A DNA stretch of 64,000 bases, taken from Triplophysa rosa. Its lineage: Eukaryota; Chordata; Actinopteri; Cypriniformes; Nemacheilidae. Of this stretch, positions 10,053 through 24,700 are shown piece by piece; positions within the stretch are counted from its first letter, which is position 1; each line of letters opens with the position of its first letter. Made by a program: the position numbers and the translations under genes. Location of the stretch: NCBI RefSeq assembly GCF_024868665.1, contig NC_079893.1:10868978-10932977 (forward strand), given 5' to 3'. The notes under the pieces are model-generated. The model was not told where the DNA came from. It did no database searches and saw nothing but the letters and a program-made list of their open reading frames with translations.

Positions 10053-13000
10053 TAATGACAACATCGAACTACTTAACACATCAAACCAACGGAACAGAAG
10101 TTATCAAGGGGGAAACAGTCCTTCCTGTCAGTTTAGACATCAGGACAAATCGGTTGCTGTAGCTGTAAGAAATGTTTAACATGCACAACAGAGAGCAGAG
10201 TAACTATATTAGAAAACTACAGGTTAGCGAAATATGTCTAAAACAGTATCAAAATAGTACATTTATAAAGCTTTATGGTATACAGAAAAAGTTCATGCTT
10301 TTCTAGAGGGTAAAATGAGCATTTGGTGGAATGAAGAAAATATTTTTAAGACACAGTGCAACTAAAACAGACTAGACACAAAGTGTATGTGGAGTGAGTT
10401 ATGTACACAACACAGCAAAACATGACAGTTAAAGGGAAAGTGTGCATTTTTTTTCTAAATAAAAACGATTCTACAATAACAGCTTAAAGTGATAGTTTAC
10501 CCAAAAATGAAAATTCTGTCATTTAGTTGTTCTAAACCTGTATAAGTTTAGTTATTCTGCACCTGTATACATTTTGTTGTTCTACTGAACACTAAGAAAG
10601 ATATTTGGAAGAATGTTTGTAACCAAACAATTCTGGGGCACTACTGACAACCATACTAGGACAAAAAATACTATGGCAGTCAATGTTGCCCCAGAAATGT
10701 TTCCCACATTTTGTTTTTAACAGAAAGAAATGTATACAGGTTTGGAACAAAACGAGGGTTAGACAATAACCGAATTTTCATTTTTGGGTGAACCGTCTGT
10801 TGCTCTGTTTGAGTATGCACATCGGCTCAACCGATAACATTGGATTTGAGGTCCAATGCTATCTATTTGTCTGTCTGGCCAATGATAGAAAAGTGTTCTG
10901 GAAAACCTGTTAGAAAACTATCAATAATTCCTTTCGGTGATGCTAGTGGTGCAGAAATGACACAATTCACCTTTAACAGAGAAAGTGAAAGAGAGAAAAC
11001 CAGAGACAGTAGCGGTCCCACTTACCCTAAACTCCTCCACTTTTTCTTCCTACAACAGAGCCAAAGAACAGAAAAATGGAGAGAACGAGGACACAAAAAG
11101 ACACTAGTGCTTAGACAGTGAAGCCCACAGAGCAAAAGCCCATATAAAGCAAGTCCATTAAAGACACCAAGCACACAATGACCGACAGCAGAAACTATCA
11201 GCAATGGATATACGTCACACTGTGTGTAAGTGCGTGTCTGTGTCATTTTATTATCTATGCTGAATAATTGTATGAGTTGTGAGCGTACCTGGTTTTAAAG
11301 AGCAATGCAGGATCCATGGTGTTGGAAGCCATTCGAAACACATGCCTGATCTCTCGTGCAATCATTCTCAACTTTTCGAAATTCACCAGACCATCCACTT
11401 TTGAGTTGTTGCCTATAAAACAGATTTACCAGCGTTTAACAAAAAGTTTAAAAGTAGCATCCAAAATATTAGCATGACCCACAATGACCACGTTTACATG
11501 GACAACAATAATCTGATATTAACACGATTAAGACAATACTCTGATTAAGAATGGACCATGTAAACAGAGCTTTTTGATTAGCTTAATCCGTCTAAACTCA
11601 TAACCGTAGTAAACACAAATCGAATCAAGACGGGTGGAGCACTCCTATTTTAGTCGCATTATTGAAGTGCGGTATAGACATGTACACAGCTTAATCGCAC
11701 TATTACCGGCGCGTAGGAACTTTCGCAGCAGGTTACGCACACGCACGGCAGTGGACAGCCGTTTCGTTTTACGGCAAACAACATGGCTTCAAGCAAGAAA
11801 GCACATTTTTGGTCCGAGCGGGAAACAAGAAAGATGCCAACAATTCTAGAAAATAAATGAAACACCAAAAACTGTATGTGGTACCATGGCGAAGACGAAC
11901 TGTTTGTTGATACATGGAATTATGGAGGGAACGTCGAACGGCGTCGCTTAGGGACGTAATGACGTACGCCATAAATCGAACTATGTAGTGTAACATGTAA
12001 AACGGGAACATGAAAGGTATATTCTTAAAGCGACTCATGTAAACACCTTAATCGTAATATTAGCTTACTCAGAATAAGGCAAATAATTTGATTACTGATG
12101 TCCATGTAAAGGTGGTCAATGTCTTTGAGATCCCAAAACCAGTTTGTAAATACACGACCGGTTTGTCATGTGTAATTTCGCATGTAGAAAACATGACGCC
12201 TTTATTAGGAGTCTGTTCGCTTATAGAAAACAATGTGTTTGATGTTTAAAGACGGAAACAGCATTTCTCATTAGCGTTATGTGACCCTTCTTTTGTCGAT
12301 GGAAGCACAGGCTCACAGCCTGCCCCTGGCTGCGTTATCTGTTGAAAAGGGGGTGGAGACTAGCAGCTCATTTGCACTTAGAGACACACACCAAAACAGC
12401 GCGTTTCTCCTCACATGCAAAACCGGGCAATTAGGGCATGGTATAATAAAAGATCTGCGGTGTATTTTGAGGTGAAACCTCACAGACACATTCTGTGGAC
12501 CCCTAAGATTTATATTACATTTGTGTAAAAGTAGAAAGAAACCTCTCCTTTAAAACTCGCCTTAAGACATATTTGTTTGATGAGGCTTTTGCTAATATGT
12601 AAATTAGTTTTTAGCACTTGATGTTTTATACTTTTATTTCTATAACTACCATTTTATTTGTCTTACATGGTTGATAGTATTTTATTCCTCTTCTTTTCTT
12701 CTATTTTATATTGCATTACTGTATGGAATTGTACAGCACTTTGGTACACTATTGGTGCTATATAAATAAAATTTTGATCGATTGATTGAAAATAGTAGCT
12801 TTACTCCATAAGGAGTCTTTAAGTGATGTGTAAACATTTTTAACTCGAAATAAAAATGAGCAAACGTAATCTAAGCACATTAAAATGTAGATATGTACAT
12901 TACCCTCGTGGAGGAAGGTGAGGTCTTTTTTTACAACAGGAAACAGAGGGATGACGGGCGGCTGCAGGTTATGCTTGTTGAGAAGGTTGCGATATTTGGC

Positions 13001-16000
13001 CATATTTCGAGACGGGTCGAACACGTCCTGAAGTTCCGCCAAAAGCTTCTCGTATTTTCCGGGCAAACGTTCCCATGTGGATCGCAACCGTGAGACGGGT
13101 GCTAGATTAAACCCACTACAAAACCCACAAACAAGCACACAAAAAAGACACAAATATTACTCGATGTGAATTGTCTGACCTTCCCGAGGTGGCACCTGGT
13201 ATGCATATTGCTAGCGAGTTAGGCAATTACCTGATAATAGCGAACATGGAGTTAAAGTTCTTGCAGTCGCGGCAGTGAAGGGCAATTTTTATAAAGTGCT
13301 TGATGATCTTCACTCTTTTGGCCAGGTTGGTTTCCCGTACGACCTCCGTTGCTACCCAGAAAGTCTCCTGGTTCACTAGACTTTCGAAATTGTGAAGGTT
13401 GGTGGTAGACTCTTGTGGGCGGAGCTTGAAGAGGTCAGTGATGTAATCCGTTGGTTCGATGCTCGAGAAGAGAAGATAGTTGCGTGCTGACAGCTGATTG
13501 GCTATCTCCATGGAGCTTAGGGATAACAGAGAGACCTGAGATTCTCGCTGCATCTCCTGAGCTTCCACATCTGAACAAAGCGTCTCTGTCTCCATGTTGT
13601 TCTTTAGATAGTACCTGACATGGGAGATAAAACATTACACTTATTTCAATAAATCTTATTTCTGAAATGTAATGCGCGTCTATTTAATACAGGTGTGTAT
13701 TAAATCCAAACCTGGCACTAAGCTGTATCCTGTCAGCCAGTTTGGAGAGTTGATCGGGAAGTCGTCTCTGTTTGATAACGCCCTCCTGCGTGACTGACAC
13801 GTCACAGAGCGAATAAGCTTCGGGAGATGAAGTCAAGCCAAACTCTCGTATCGCCTGATTGGCCGCCTCTCTTGCTGTGGTGTCCCTATTGATCAGAAAG
13901 TAACGACTCTGTTGGTCTGCCTTGAACACACGCAGCACCTGGTCTTGCAGTTCTGCGAATGAGAACGTTAGAAAACAAACAAATTAAAATAACTGTAGTT
14001 AAAAAAAATAAACCTAATGAACATTCCTGTATAGAACGGATTACATGCAGCTTCTAGGACTATATTAGCTAAATAGAAAGATGAAAGGACCCCTAATAAA
14101 CAAAGTCAAAAAGGTTAGTTGGAGATCAATGTTTAGAGAGCCAAGCAGAATTTAGAGGCAGCAACAAAATGAAACATGAATAAATTAAACAACATTTTGG
14201 ATAGCGTGTCAGAATGACTCCAACCTAAAATAGAGCTGAGATGGAGACATAGGAAGTTCTAGGGAAAAGAAAATCACGGTCATCTCGTGACTGGCAGACC
14301 TGGTAAAAATGTGGAGTATTAAAAGCTACAGAAACAGAAAGAGTCATCTAAAGATCACTCTTAGGAAAAAGAAAGCTAATTTAACTACAGGACTTGGCCC
14401 AGCGGCAAGTTTTGCAGATGGCATGATGTACAAGTCTATTTTGACAGGCCACTTAAAAAAATTAAGAGACAGAAATAGTCCCACAGCTTTAAGGCGTGTG
14501 TATTTGCGTGACTCAGTTTTGCCGGGCAAAACACGGCAACAGGCAAAACACATAGCAACAGATCAACTACACCCTTTTTTGTTAGTGCTAATAAAATAAT
14601 TCCATTGCCCTTAAAGGAACAGTTCACCAAAAATGAAAATTCTGTCTTCATTTATTCATCCTCAAGTTGTTTCAAAGCTGTATACATTTCTTTGTTGTGA
14701 TGAACACAGAGAAAGACATTTGGGAGAATGCTTGTAACCAAACAGTTCTCGGCCACCATTGACTAATATAGTAGGAAAAATTGCTTGCCTGCAAGTGACG
14801 GCTTGTAGCATGTAAATGCTAGTCTTATGCCATCAGCGCCAAAACATTGCCATTGACTCAAGTTTGCAACAAAAACCCGCCAGACCTGTACAAGAATGAT
14901 TACAGCTACAAAAATCGACAGAGCTATAGAGAATGAATAAGAGTCAAGTAGAGACTGGACTACAGGCTACTAGAGAGAGAGAGAGACAGACAGGCAATTA
15001 TGTAAGACAGGCATCTATGGAGATGATCAGATCCAAGGAACTGAGATCTAGAGAGACGGGTGAAACAGGTGTTTGAAGAAACCGAAGCAGTGTGCGAATA
15101 CTCACGAGTGAATCCAGGAGCTGTGAGCAACGAGAGGGTAGCAGGGACATTAGAACATCGCACATTTATGACAGAGATATTGAAGAAGGCAGGAACACAA
15201 ATGCAGAATGTAAATGCAGGGGTAAAGCAGAATGCAATTATCAAGAGTGGATTTCAAGATAAATACAGTAAGAACAGAGTATGGTGTGCACGTGACAGGG
15301 TTAATGTTGTATGGTTTTAAAGTGATAGTTCACCCAAAAATAAAATGTGTCATCTTTTCACCCTCACGTCAGTCAAAACCCGTATATGACTCTTTCTTCT
15401 GTTGAACACAAAGAAGATATTTTAAGAAATATCCATACAATGGAAGTCAGGCGGGTCAATGTCCTTTAAACAATCTTTTCTTTTGCAGAAGAAAGTCATA
15501 CAGGTTTGGAATGACTTGAGGTTAGTAAATAATAAATACATTTTCATAATTTAAAGAATTATCCTTTTAAACAGTCACACCGTCCACTGACCATCCATGG
15601 ACTTTTTGATTAATATCCCACACAGAAAAAGCAAGAGCTGTTTCTTGTTACAAGCTTTTCTTACTTGTAGTAAAACCATAATAATCACAAATGTACCTCA
15701 CCAACAATAAACTATGGTTATTTTTCCTGAGCGTTTCTAAAAATGGAAAGCTCAAATATGATTGGTTGGCTTCATGAAGTTTCGGGGCAAGACGGGGTGC
15801 AGTGCACAGGAATTAATCCATCCCAACAGAAAACAGTCACATTTACAATTTCTCAAACTGTAAAGTGAGCATCGTATGATTTTAGGGTGAAACTGTACCG
15901 CGGTCAGATTTTTTTGTGAATGTTATGTATGATCATACTGAGAGCGTTTACCTGGTGGCTGTGTACTGTAGTCGATAATGCGTTGCTGGCCCTGGGCCAG

Positions 16001-18858
16001 GTCAGGGTTACTGGATGAGAGATTTCCGCTGACCGGCATTGTGGGCAGAGCCAGTTTGTTCTGCCGTAATCCCACAATGCTGTCATCCTGAGTCTGGCCT
16101 AAACTGAGGTCACTGCAGAAAAAAAAGAGCAATGATTCAGCACGGTTCAGTATAACGTTATCTATATTTCCTGCTGATTTCCACATAAACCACAAGGGTG
16201 GATGTAACAAATTCCCAAAAACCCTTCTGATTTTGAATCATACTGTTGTAGTGTGACATCATTCTGACTATGGTCTTATCTCTTCAATGTTTCTTAATTT
16301 CCAAGTTTTTATTCTACACGCCAGCTTTAAACCGAACAAAATAACTATGTACTGTATATGAGAATAGCGTGTGCATGTGTATACCTGTAAGGTTTCTGAG
16401 GTAGGATACTCATTCGTGTTTTGTCTAGAATCTTCATCAGTTTGATTCGGCCGCCCATAGTGTGCGCTTTGGCCTTCTTGCTGACTTTCTCTTGACCTAT
16501 GACATCAGAATCAGCCCCAAGCTCAGGTACAGACAAACGGCTATTTTTCTTTCCATCGCCGATCTTTGGAAGATGAGGGACGCCGTTTTTTCTTTCTTCT
16601 GCCACCCTGGCCACCAGCTCCTTGAAGACTGAGAAGAATGAAAAAAGATGAAAGCAGGTCAGCAAAGGGCGAGTGACTTCACTCGTGGTGCGTTTGAGTG
16701 TTGAAAGATGCATCCCAGTGGGAATCTCACCTAAGAGGTTGGTTTTGACACTCATACACAGCTGGATGTTGTTCTTGAGAATTTCAATTGCTTTGGACAG
16801 CTGCACATTCTCAAAGGTTTGTCCGTTCACCTCCAATATCTATGGACAGTAGGTAATAAATGAATTAACACAAACATAACGACAGCAAAAACCGTTTCAC
16901 TACTCAGCATTGTAATCTATAGAGTTTTGAAAGGTGGTACCTGGTCCCCACGTTTAAGCCCCGCCTCCTCTGCCTTGCTCCCCACCTCCACGGTGCTGAT
17001 AAAAAGGCGTGTCCCTCGTTCGGCACCTCCAATAAGCGTGAAGGGGAGGGGCTTCTCCCGTGCAGACCTTGTTATTGTAATCACTCGGGGTTTGGCTTTA
17101 GCAGCGCAAGCTATGTTAAGCAACCGCAACTGACCGGTCATTTTCTGCTTAGATAAAAAAGACAACATTAGATACTCAGACTTGACTTTCTTGAGGTATG
17201 CATGCAATTAATTAGAGAGATGGTTATTAAGTAATGCTTGCATGCTCTCCTCACCTCTCTTTCCAGGTTGCTCTGAAACTCCTCCAGGAAACTGGTCATG
17301 TCAGGGTTACCTTCAAAGTCGCTAAAGTGATTGTTAACCCATAACAGTACAACTCGTGTTACCTAAGCGAGAGAGAATGAGCAAATGAGTGCAGCACAGC
17401 AAAAGCCTAATGCGTGTGTTCCCATCCAAAGAAGACAGATTTAGGCCTCTACCTTGTCCCGTAAGCTAGGGTCATTGAACCAGTCCAGAAGTCTCTGTCC
17501 TAGAATCAGAGGACTGGGCAGGAAGGTACGATATGTTAAGAGGAAGTCCTCGATGTAGGTGGGGTCCACGACCGAATGATCCTCCACTAAGTGCTGCATC
17601 AGCCTCTCAGCCGTACCCTATGGAATTGATAATTCTCACTTATTTAAAACACTTCTTTAAAACATGGAATTAATTAAATGTTTTATTAGTTGGTTAAATG
17701 GTCAGTCAGATTTTTGCAAAAGGTGGCAGTCTTCACCTTGACAACAATGTGTCCCTTGCGGGTACCCGTCCGGTCGAGCTCTCGGTGTTCCTTCACCATG
17801 ACGATTTCCCCTTCCTCCTCCACACGTTGTGTGTTCTGCTCAACCTGATTCAGAATGCAGCAGTAGTCCTGCTGTGCAATACACACAAACTACACACACA
17901 CAAAAAAGTGTTTCCATTTTTATGCAATTTTTGTGTGAAAAATGGTTATCAAACACATTAGCAAGAAGGCAAGTAAATGACGATTTTCAAGACTTAACAT
18001 ATAAAATGTTAATATAATAAAGTCAATAACGTTTCCACATTTTCTTACCTGACAGTCATCCACCTTGGTCTTCATGATTCCAGTCATCAGCTGTTTGTTC
18101 ATCGAAGGAGAGACACCGAAACTTCCACCCATGCACACACTTTCACTGCGGCCATCTGGATAGATCACCTCTACAGCTCCATTCAGAATAACGGACCAAG
18201 AGTCCAGCTAAACAAGACACACACACTTGCCTGTTATCATCTGAATATCAATGAGAAGCAGAGGTGCTCAAAATGACTCCAGTCTTACCTCTTCACCATG
18301 ATTCAACACAATGGTTCCGGCCCGTTCCACCACTGCAAACACCATAACAGCACACAGCTCCCTCCGAACCGAAACGCTCAGACTGGCGAATGCCGGGAGC
18401 TGCTGTACGAACTCCAACAGCTGCTCTGTAAACATATAAACAAAACCTCGGCACAATGAATTCATTGCTTGCAACATCATCGAGCACAGTAACAAAACAG
18501 AAAAGCGTGTTTTACCGATGTCATCGTCGGTACGATCCATGGGATCCTTCTCTAGACAGTCTCTTACGATATCCCGACTCATGAGAGGGTCAGTCCCCCT
18601 CCCCACGTCTTCATCATCATCGTCTTCATCAGAGTCCACTGCTGTTTCGGGAAGTCCGCTGAGATCCATGTCGCCACACTCGCTCTCGGTGGCCTGCAAG
18701 AGATAAAAACGCTGTGAGGTTGCAACGCCCTGCGTATTTTTTAGCTGACAATGTATGGTTTTTAAAAGCGCCTGACGTTTGATTTTGCTTTAGTGGATTT
18801 CATTCCTTGGTGACCTGCGTTATCAAATAAACAACAAAGCAAATCATGCAGATATGCT

Positions 18859-18892
<34 letters not shown>

Positions 18893-21541
18893 AGAGGGCC
18901 AACCTCGTGTTTGTTGGGGGTCACAAAGTAAAAATAGCTAATAAAAGTTTTGAGGTCAGTTAGAAAATAGTAATTCAAAGTAAAGCGGAGCACAACGAGG
19001 CAATAAATCAATGCCCTCTAGTCACTCACATATGTAGCACCAGAAAATCTGATACATTACAGTGAATGAGTACATGCAGGGAGAGCGTCTACAGCGGGGC
19101 AGGGTGGTAGTGTTTGTGTATTCAGTAAATGTTTGTGTAATGCTGATCTGTGGATCAAGAGGTGTGTGTGTTTGAGGATTGACATGAATAGGTTATAGAG
19201 AGGTGACGGTAGGGGGGGTTCCCCTCTACAGGGGAGGATTTAAGCGTGTGTTCCAGATGTTCATGCTAAATCTCTGTCAGGATTGCTTTCTAGGGGGATA
19301 GAAATGAAGAGTCTCTTATCACCTGGTAAATATCTGATAGGCTGCTACTTCCTGAATCGCTAGCAATGCTGGAGCGTGATTGGCTGGAAGTCATGTGGGA
19401 GTGGCAGCTGTCGGACGGGTGAAGCTTCGAGAAATCTGCAGGAAGCTGTGAGAGAAATAAATACACAGATATAAATCAAACAAACACAGAGATAGACATA
19501 CACATACAGGCCACACTGGTACAGAAGCATATCCGGTTTCATTTTTAAATCTTATATATATATATATATATATNNNNNNNNNNNNNNNNNNNNNNNNNNN
19601 NNNNNNNNNNNNNNNNNNNNNNNNNNCTTTATAATAATATATATTATAGTATTATATATATATATATATATAAGTCAAATCTTAAGGATATTCGTTTAAC
19701 ATTTTGATTCAGTTATAAATGTTCTGTTGGTTGTATTCTGCTCAAACGTTTGTGCAGTGTTAAAAGACTTAAACAGGAAGTTCTTCTGGACCAGCGTTGT
19801 TTACATAATCTGAAGTGGTCTACAGACAAGAACACAATCTGTTTTTCATATTTTGTGCATTTATCTAGTTTGTCAGAGATTTGAGGATTGACCCCTGTTG
19901 AGTGTTGAGCAAAATTACACAATGTGCATCTCAAACACACACACAACCTAAAATCAGGAGGTGGAATTTTTAATATCTAATAATCTGTCGTTATGAATGA
20001 TTGTACTATTGTTGGTTAATACAAATAAATATTAGGACCGGGTGATTAGGGTTGCAAAGGGGCGGAAAATTCCCGGTCAATTTCCGGAAACTTCATCTGG
20101 GGAATTTTGGAAACATTCCAAGTTTGAAATTTACCAGGAATTTATGGGAATTATTTAGAAATTTTAGAATTTTATTTAAACTCTATCATATAAAAACATA
20201 CTGCAAATATAAACGCTTTGTTTGGTCATAATCTGACATGCATGCAAGATAATACAGATTTTTTTTACATTTTTGACTTTTTTAATTATAAGTTAAATTA
20301 TAAGAAATAAAAATATTTGATCGAGATAGTGAAATTCATTCATACGTATTACTGAAAAAACTCTTATAAACACTAGTGAAATAAAAACATATGAATGAAT
20401 TTCACTAAGTTCAATCAACGTTTTTATTTCACTAGTGTTTGTAAGAGTCATTTCAATAATTAAGGCCTAAACGGCTCCTCATAGATACAAGCTTTCTGTC
20501 CAACAGAGACAATTTATAACATTTGCAAACATCCCTTATGTACAGTTTCACAAGAATAAGACCCATGCTAATCACTAATGACTTTATCGATCAGACCGGC
20601 TAAACCAAACACACATCAATTTCACCCTACTGTACTGCAAACCCAGAGGCTTAGTACAGTTGATGGCTTCATACTGATAACCTACTTCAGCTGGCCTACA
20701 TACAACGACTAAACAAAACCACCACATGTACAATACACACAAATAAAAAACTAAAAAACAAACCACTATTATGACTACATATTATCTCATGAGTAAACTG
20801 AGTTTTAATCTTTCATTTGTTGCGTAAAATCAAAAGCAGGAAGAAAACACAACTTTAAACACACATCCGGAAAATATGAACTTAAAAATCAAAATCCAGA
20901 TACAAATGATTTAGCTTCCTTCCCACTTTTCATAGCTCATCAAATATTCCTAATTCTATTCAGAACAATACATATTTTATATAAACCAGCAATTATTACT
21001 CAAACTTAAATGCTTATTAATGCCAAAACATGATCCATGCATAACTAAACAAACATTTTCCCTCATAATGCATGTAGGCGCACACAGGCCTATGTACACA
21101 GTCAACTAACGCATTCTTGTATTCACTTTGTGCATGCAAAACACAGATTGCACATGTTGTCTACAGGCTTTCTGTGTTTGTCTATGGCGCATGAGTGTGT
21201 GTGTGAGAGATACTTACAGCCCTGGTCCCAAGTCCCTTGACTCCACAGTCGTGAGACAGAACCAGCTGTCTCATAGCCTTCAATACTAAATGGCCAACCA
21301 TCCTGGTGCACTTTCCAAACTGACCTCTAGAACAATAACCTCTTTCCCTTTCTGTTTGATGTTCCTTAAATCAAGCTCACGCATTCCTGATTATTTCTTG
21401 TCTTTTTTTATTTCTTGTCGTAATTATCTTAAAGTAAGAGCATCCCTGTCTCCTCAACTGAACTCTGCCTGTCACCACAGTAACAACAGCAGGAAAAACC
21501 TTTCTGCAGACAATTTTGATCAGACCATGCCCTCTCTCCCA

Positions 21542-21589
<48 letters not shown>

Positions 21590-21652
21590 CGCACACGCAC
21601 ACGCACACGCACACGCACACGCACACGCACACGCACACGCACACGCACACGC

Positions 21653-21733
<81 letters not shown>

Positions 21734-24700
21734 ATCATGGGATTAACAGGATGCTGGTATTGTTTAGGCGCGGGGGTGGGGGATGGTTGACACCCGTTGC
21801 CCTACTACACTAGTCACCGGGGCTAACCCCGCAGCGACTGACAGCTCTTTGAACAAACAGGATGGAATATATATATCAGACAAGAGCCCATGCTCTCAAT
21901 CATAACCGGGTTCGTATTGTCAGAGGATCATAAAAAGCGAGAAACGTAATGCTCGAGAGAAAGTAAGACTGATAGCAAATGAGTGAATGCAGGCATGGGA
22001 TTTGTCAGATTAGATTTGTGAATGCAGTCATGCCTGGGGCTCTGTACCAAAATCTAGCGAGGTTTATTGTTGTCTACTTCCTACAAAGACAGCATTCTGA
22101 CTGAAATTAAATAGCTGATCAATCTGAAAAATATAAACGGAAACTAGTGTTCGTTGTGAAGAATGCAGAGGAAAGACATTTCTCGTGTTAGCATTCGGTA
22201 CGCTAACAGCACATTATTCTAAAAAACACCTTGCATTTGTATATTTTGTTAACAGCCTATTTTATATTCCACTAAGCACTGTGGGATTGCCTTTGTCTTG
22301 TAAATTGTATAACCAATGCTTCCTACTTGGACAGCTCGCTAGGTTTCAAACAGAGCCTATGAAGGAAAGAGTTTAGAAGGCTGTGTGCAAACATGCATGA
22401 GTTTTAAAACTGCTGTTTGTAATTGTTAAAAATGTAATTAAAATGTCTGTTGTTACATCCAGTCACAGCAACAGTGAGACAACGTTGCTACAAAGGGCTG
22501 CTGAAACACAGCAATGTCGAATGCATTACAGCACCAATGTCTGCACTCTTGAGAATTGTAACTACTTTTTTTAGTTGTTACTAAATATTCAGCTGGAATA
22601 TGTAAAAACACATTCCCTTCAAAAACAATTACACACAGCAGCTCTGAAGATCTACATAGTATTAAAAGGGAAGGTTACCTGGGATTTCGAGCATTCCTGC
22701 AGGCAAGACAAATTAAAAACGCATTTAATACACAATCCACAGCCACTCCACACTGACATGAAAATCAAATCATGTTAAATAAACCAATGCACTTTTTGGA
22801 TGGGATTAGTTTTCTAATCAAAAGGGATAGGTCACCCAAAAATGAAAGGCTGTTATCATTTACTCACCATCAAGTTGTTCCAAAACTGTATAAAATTATT
22901 TGTTTTTGTGTTGAACACAAAAGAAGATATTTTAAAGAATGAGGGAAACCAAACAGTTCTGGGGCACTATTGATTACCATAGTAGTTTTTTTTTGTTACC
23001 ACGTGAGTCAATAGTGCCCCAGAACGGTTTGGTTACAAACATTCTTCCAAATATCTTTCCTTGTGTTCAAGCGAACAAAGAAATGTATACAGGTTTGGAA
23101 CAACTTGAGGGCGACAGAATTTAATTTTTTGGGTAAACTATCCCTTTACCACGGTACATCTGTTATTTCATGTACTGTTTGAGACAGGACTACAATCGCT
23201 GGAGTTTTCACTAAATTAGAAGAAATATCCTCATCCAGATAGAAGCTAAATATATACATGTTTGTGGTTTGTTGGTTTATGGGTTCATCAAACTGACATA
23301 AACTGAAATAAAACTCAAGTTTTATTTGTGTGTGTGTGTGTGTCAGTCTGTGAACATGAACGGACCGAGTGGTATCCCGGAGGGAGAGGGGGTTTGGTCA
23401 TCGGATAATGATCGACCGTATCGATTATCGTCTGTCGCTCTCCGCGCTGGTTTATCTTCCGGAATCTTCTCCTGGACTGCCGATGAGATGCTTGTCTTTG
23501 GAAATACTCATCATTGTCGTCCATGTAGTCCACCTGAAAAAGACGCAGACTAGATGAGTTTATCACGATCTAATTGTAATAAATGATTTTTGCACGCACG
23601 CCACTGTAACTCACCACAATCATCTCTGAAGCCTCAAGGACGATACACTCACAACCACGACGCAAACTACCCGCAGAACGCTTACCAAAACTGAAACAAA
23701 ACACCACACGTCACACAAAACAGAACAAAGGAAAAAATGAGGCAAACGAAAAAAAATGGAAGAAACTGGGGAAAAAATTGAAACGAAGGCACACATACCT
23801 GCTGCGTGGCAAAAACATAGACTCCTTAATAAAAACTGAACCAGACAGGAGGATGTACCAGCAGGTCCCAATGTCATCAGGACTGCAGAACACACAGACA
23901 GACATTCCAACATTACACACACAGAGAATATCCCAGACACCCTTATAATGATGTTCCGGGTGGAGCGGCGAGCTAACAGAACAAATGCACGGCTGGGCAA
24001 AGAAAACCCATTTTAAAATGAGTCATCCGATGTGGGCGACTGCATCATTTCAGCCATTTCCAAAAAAAAAGGACAAATCTGTCACTACTCTCATGCAGTC
24101 AGACGTTTGACTACCAGCATACCAGCAAGTTTTGTCCACAAACCACATTTAGTTGAGAATACACTGACTGACCAACATGGAAAATGACAAACCACAGTTT
24201 TATCTGCATGTGATGCAAGTAAATCTGAAGGTCACAGAACAATAAAGCAGAAATGTTTAACAAAAATTAATTCAAAGTTTGGTCTGTCCAAACATATAAA
24301 ATTATTATTTGCTCACTATAACTCAAAGTAACCATGTTGAATATGTTTTGTAATGTAATAAAAGCCACAAAAATGTTCCTCAAAAGTGCACACCGTAGTA
24401 GCTAGGGGTGTAAATCGGACGGTTCATCACAATTCGATTCAATATCGATTTTTTCTACCAGCGATGCGAAATTTTTGCGATTCGATCCGATCCGATTCGA
24501 TTAATTTAATCCATATTTTGACATTACTAGGCTAGTTTAGACAAGCAATTACATTTTTAATAACCCACAAATGCAACCATATTATTAAAATGAACTGTTT
24601 GAAAATGGCAAAATCTCTGTCTCAACTGGTACATTTACAACAAACTAACAGAAAAACATTTGTAAATAAATAATAGGGGGAAAAAATGTCACATAAAACA

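Noticed and set aside
21123..21311. Minus-strand frame [20 protein letters not shown]... followed by a strong GTAAGT donor, considered as an alternative rapgef2 first exon
   Set aside because: It would splice in phase 1 while exon 7 starts in phase 0, and the sequence has no similarity to the mammalian short-isoform start. At most a non-coding leader.
21290..21790. 166-codon plus-strand frame and overlapping frames on the minus strand
   Set aside because: Most of the translation is Ser-Leu, Thr-Arg and Thr-His repeats from the compound microsatellite.
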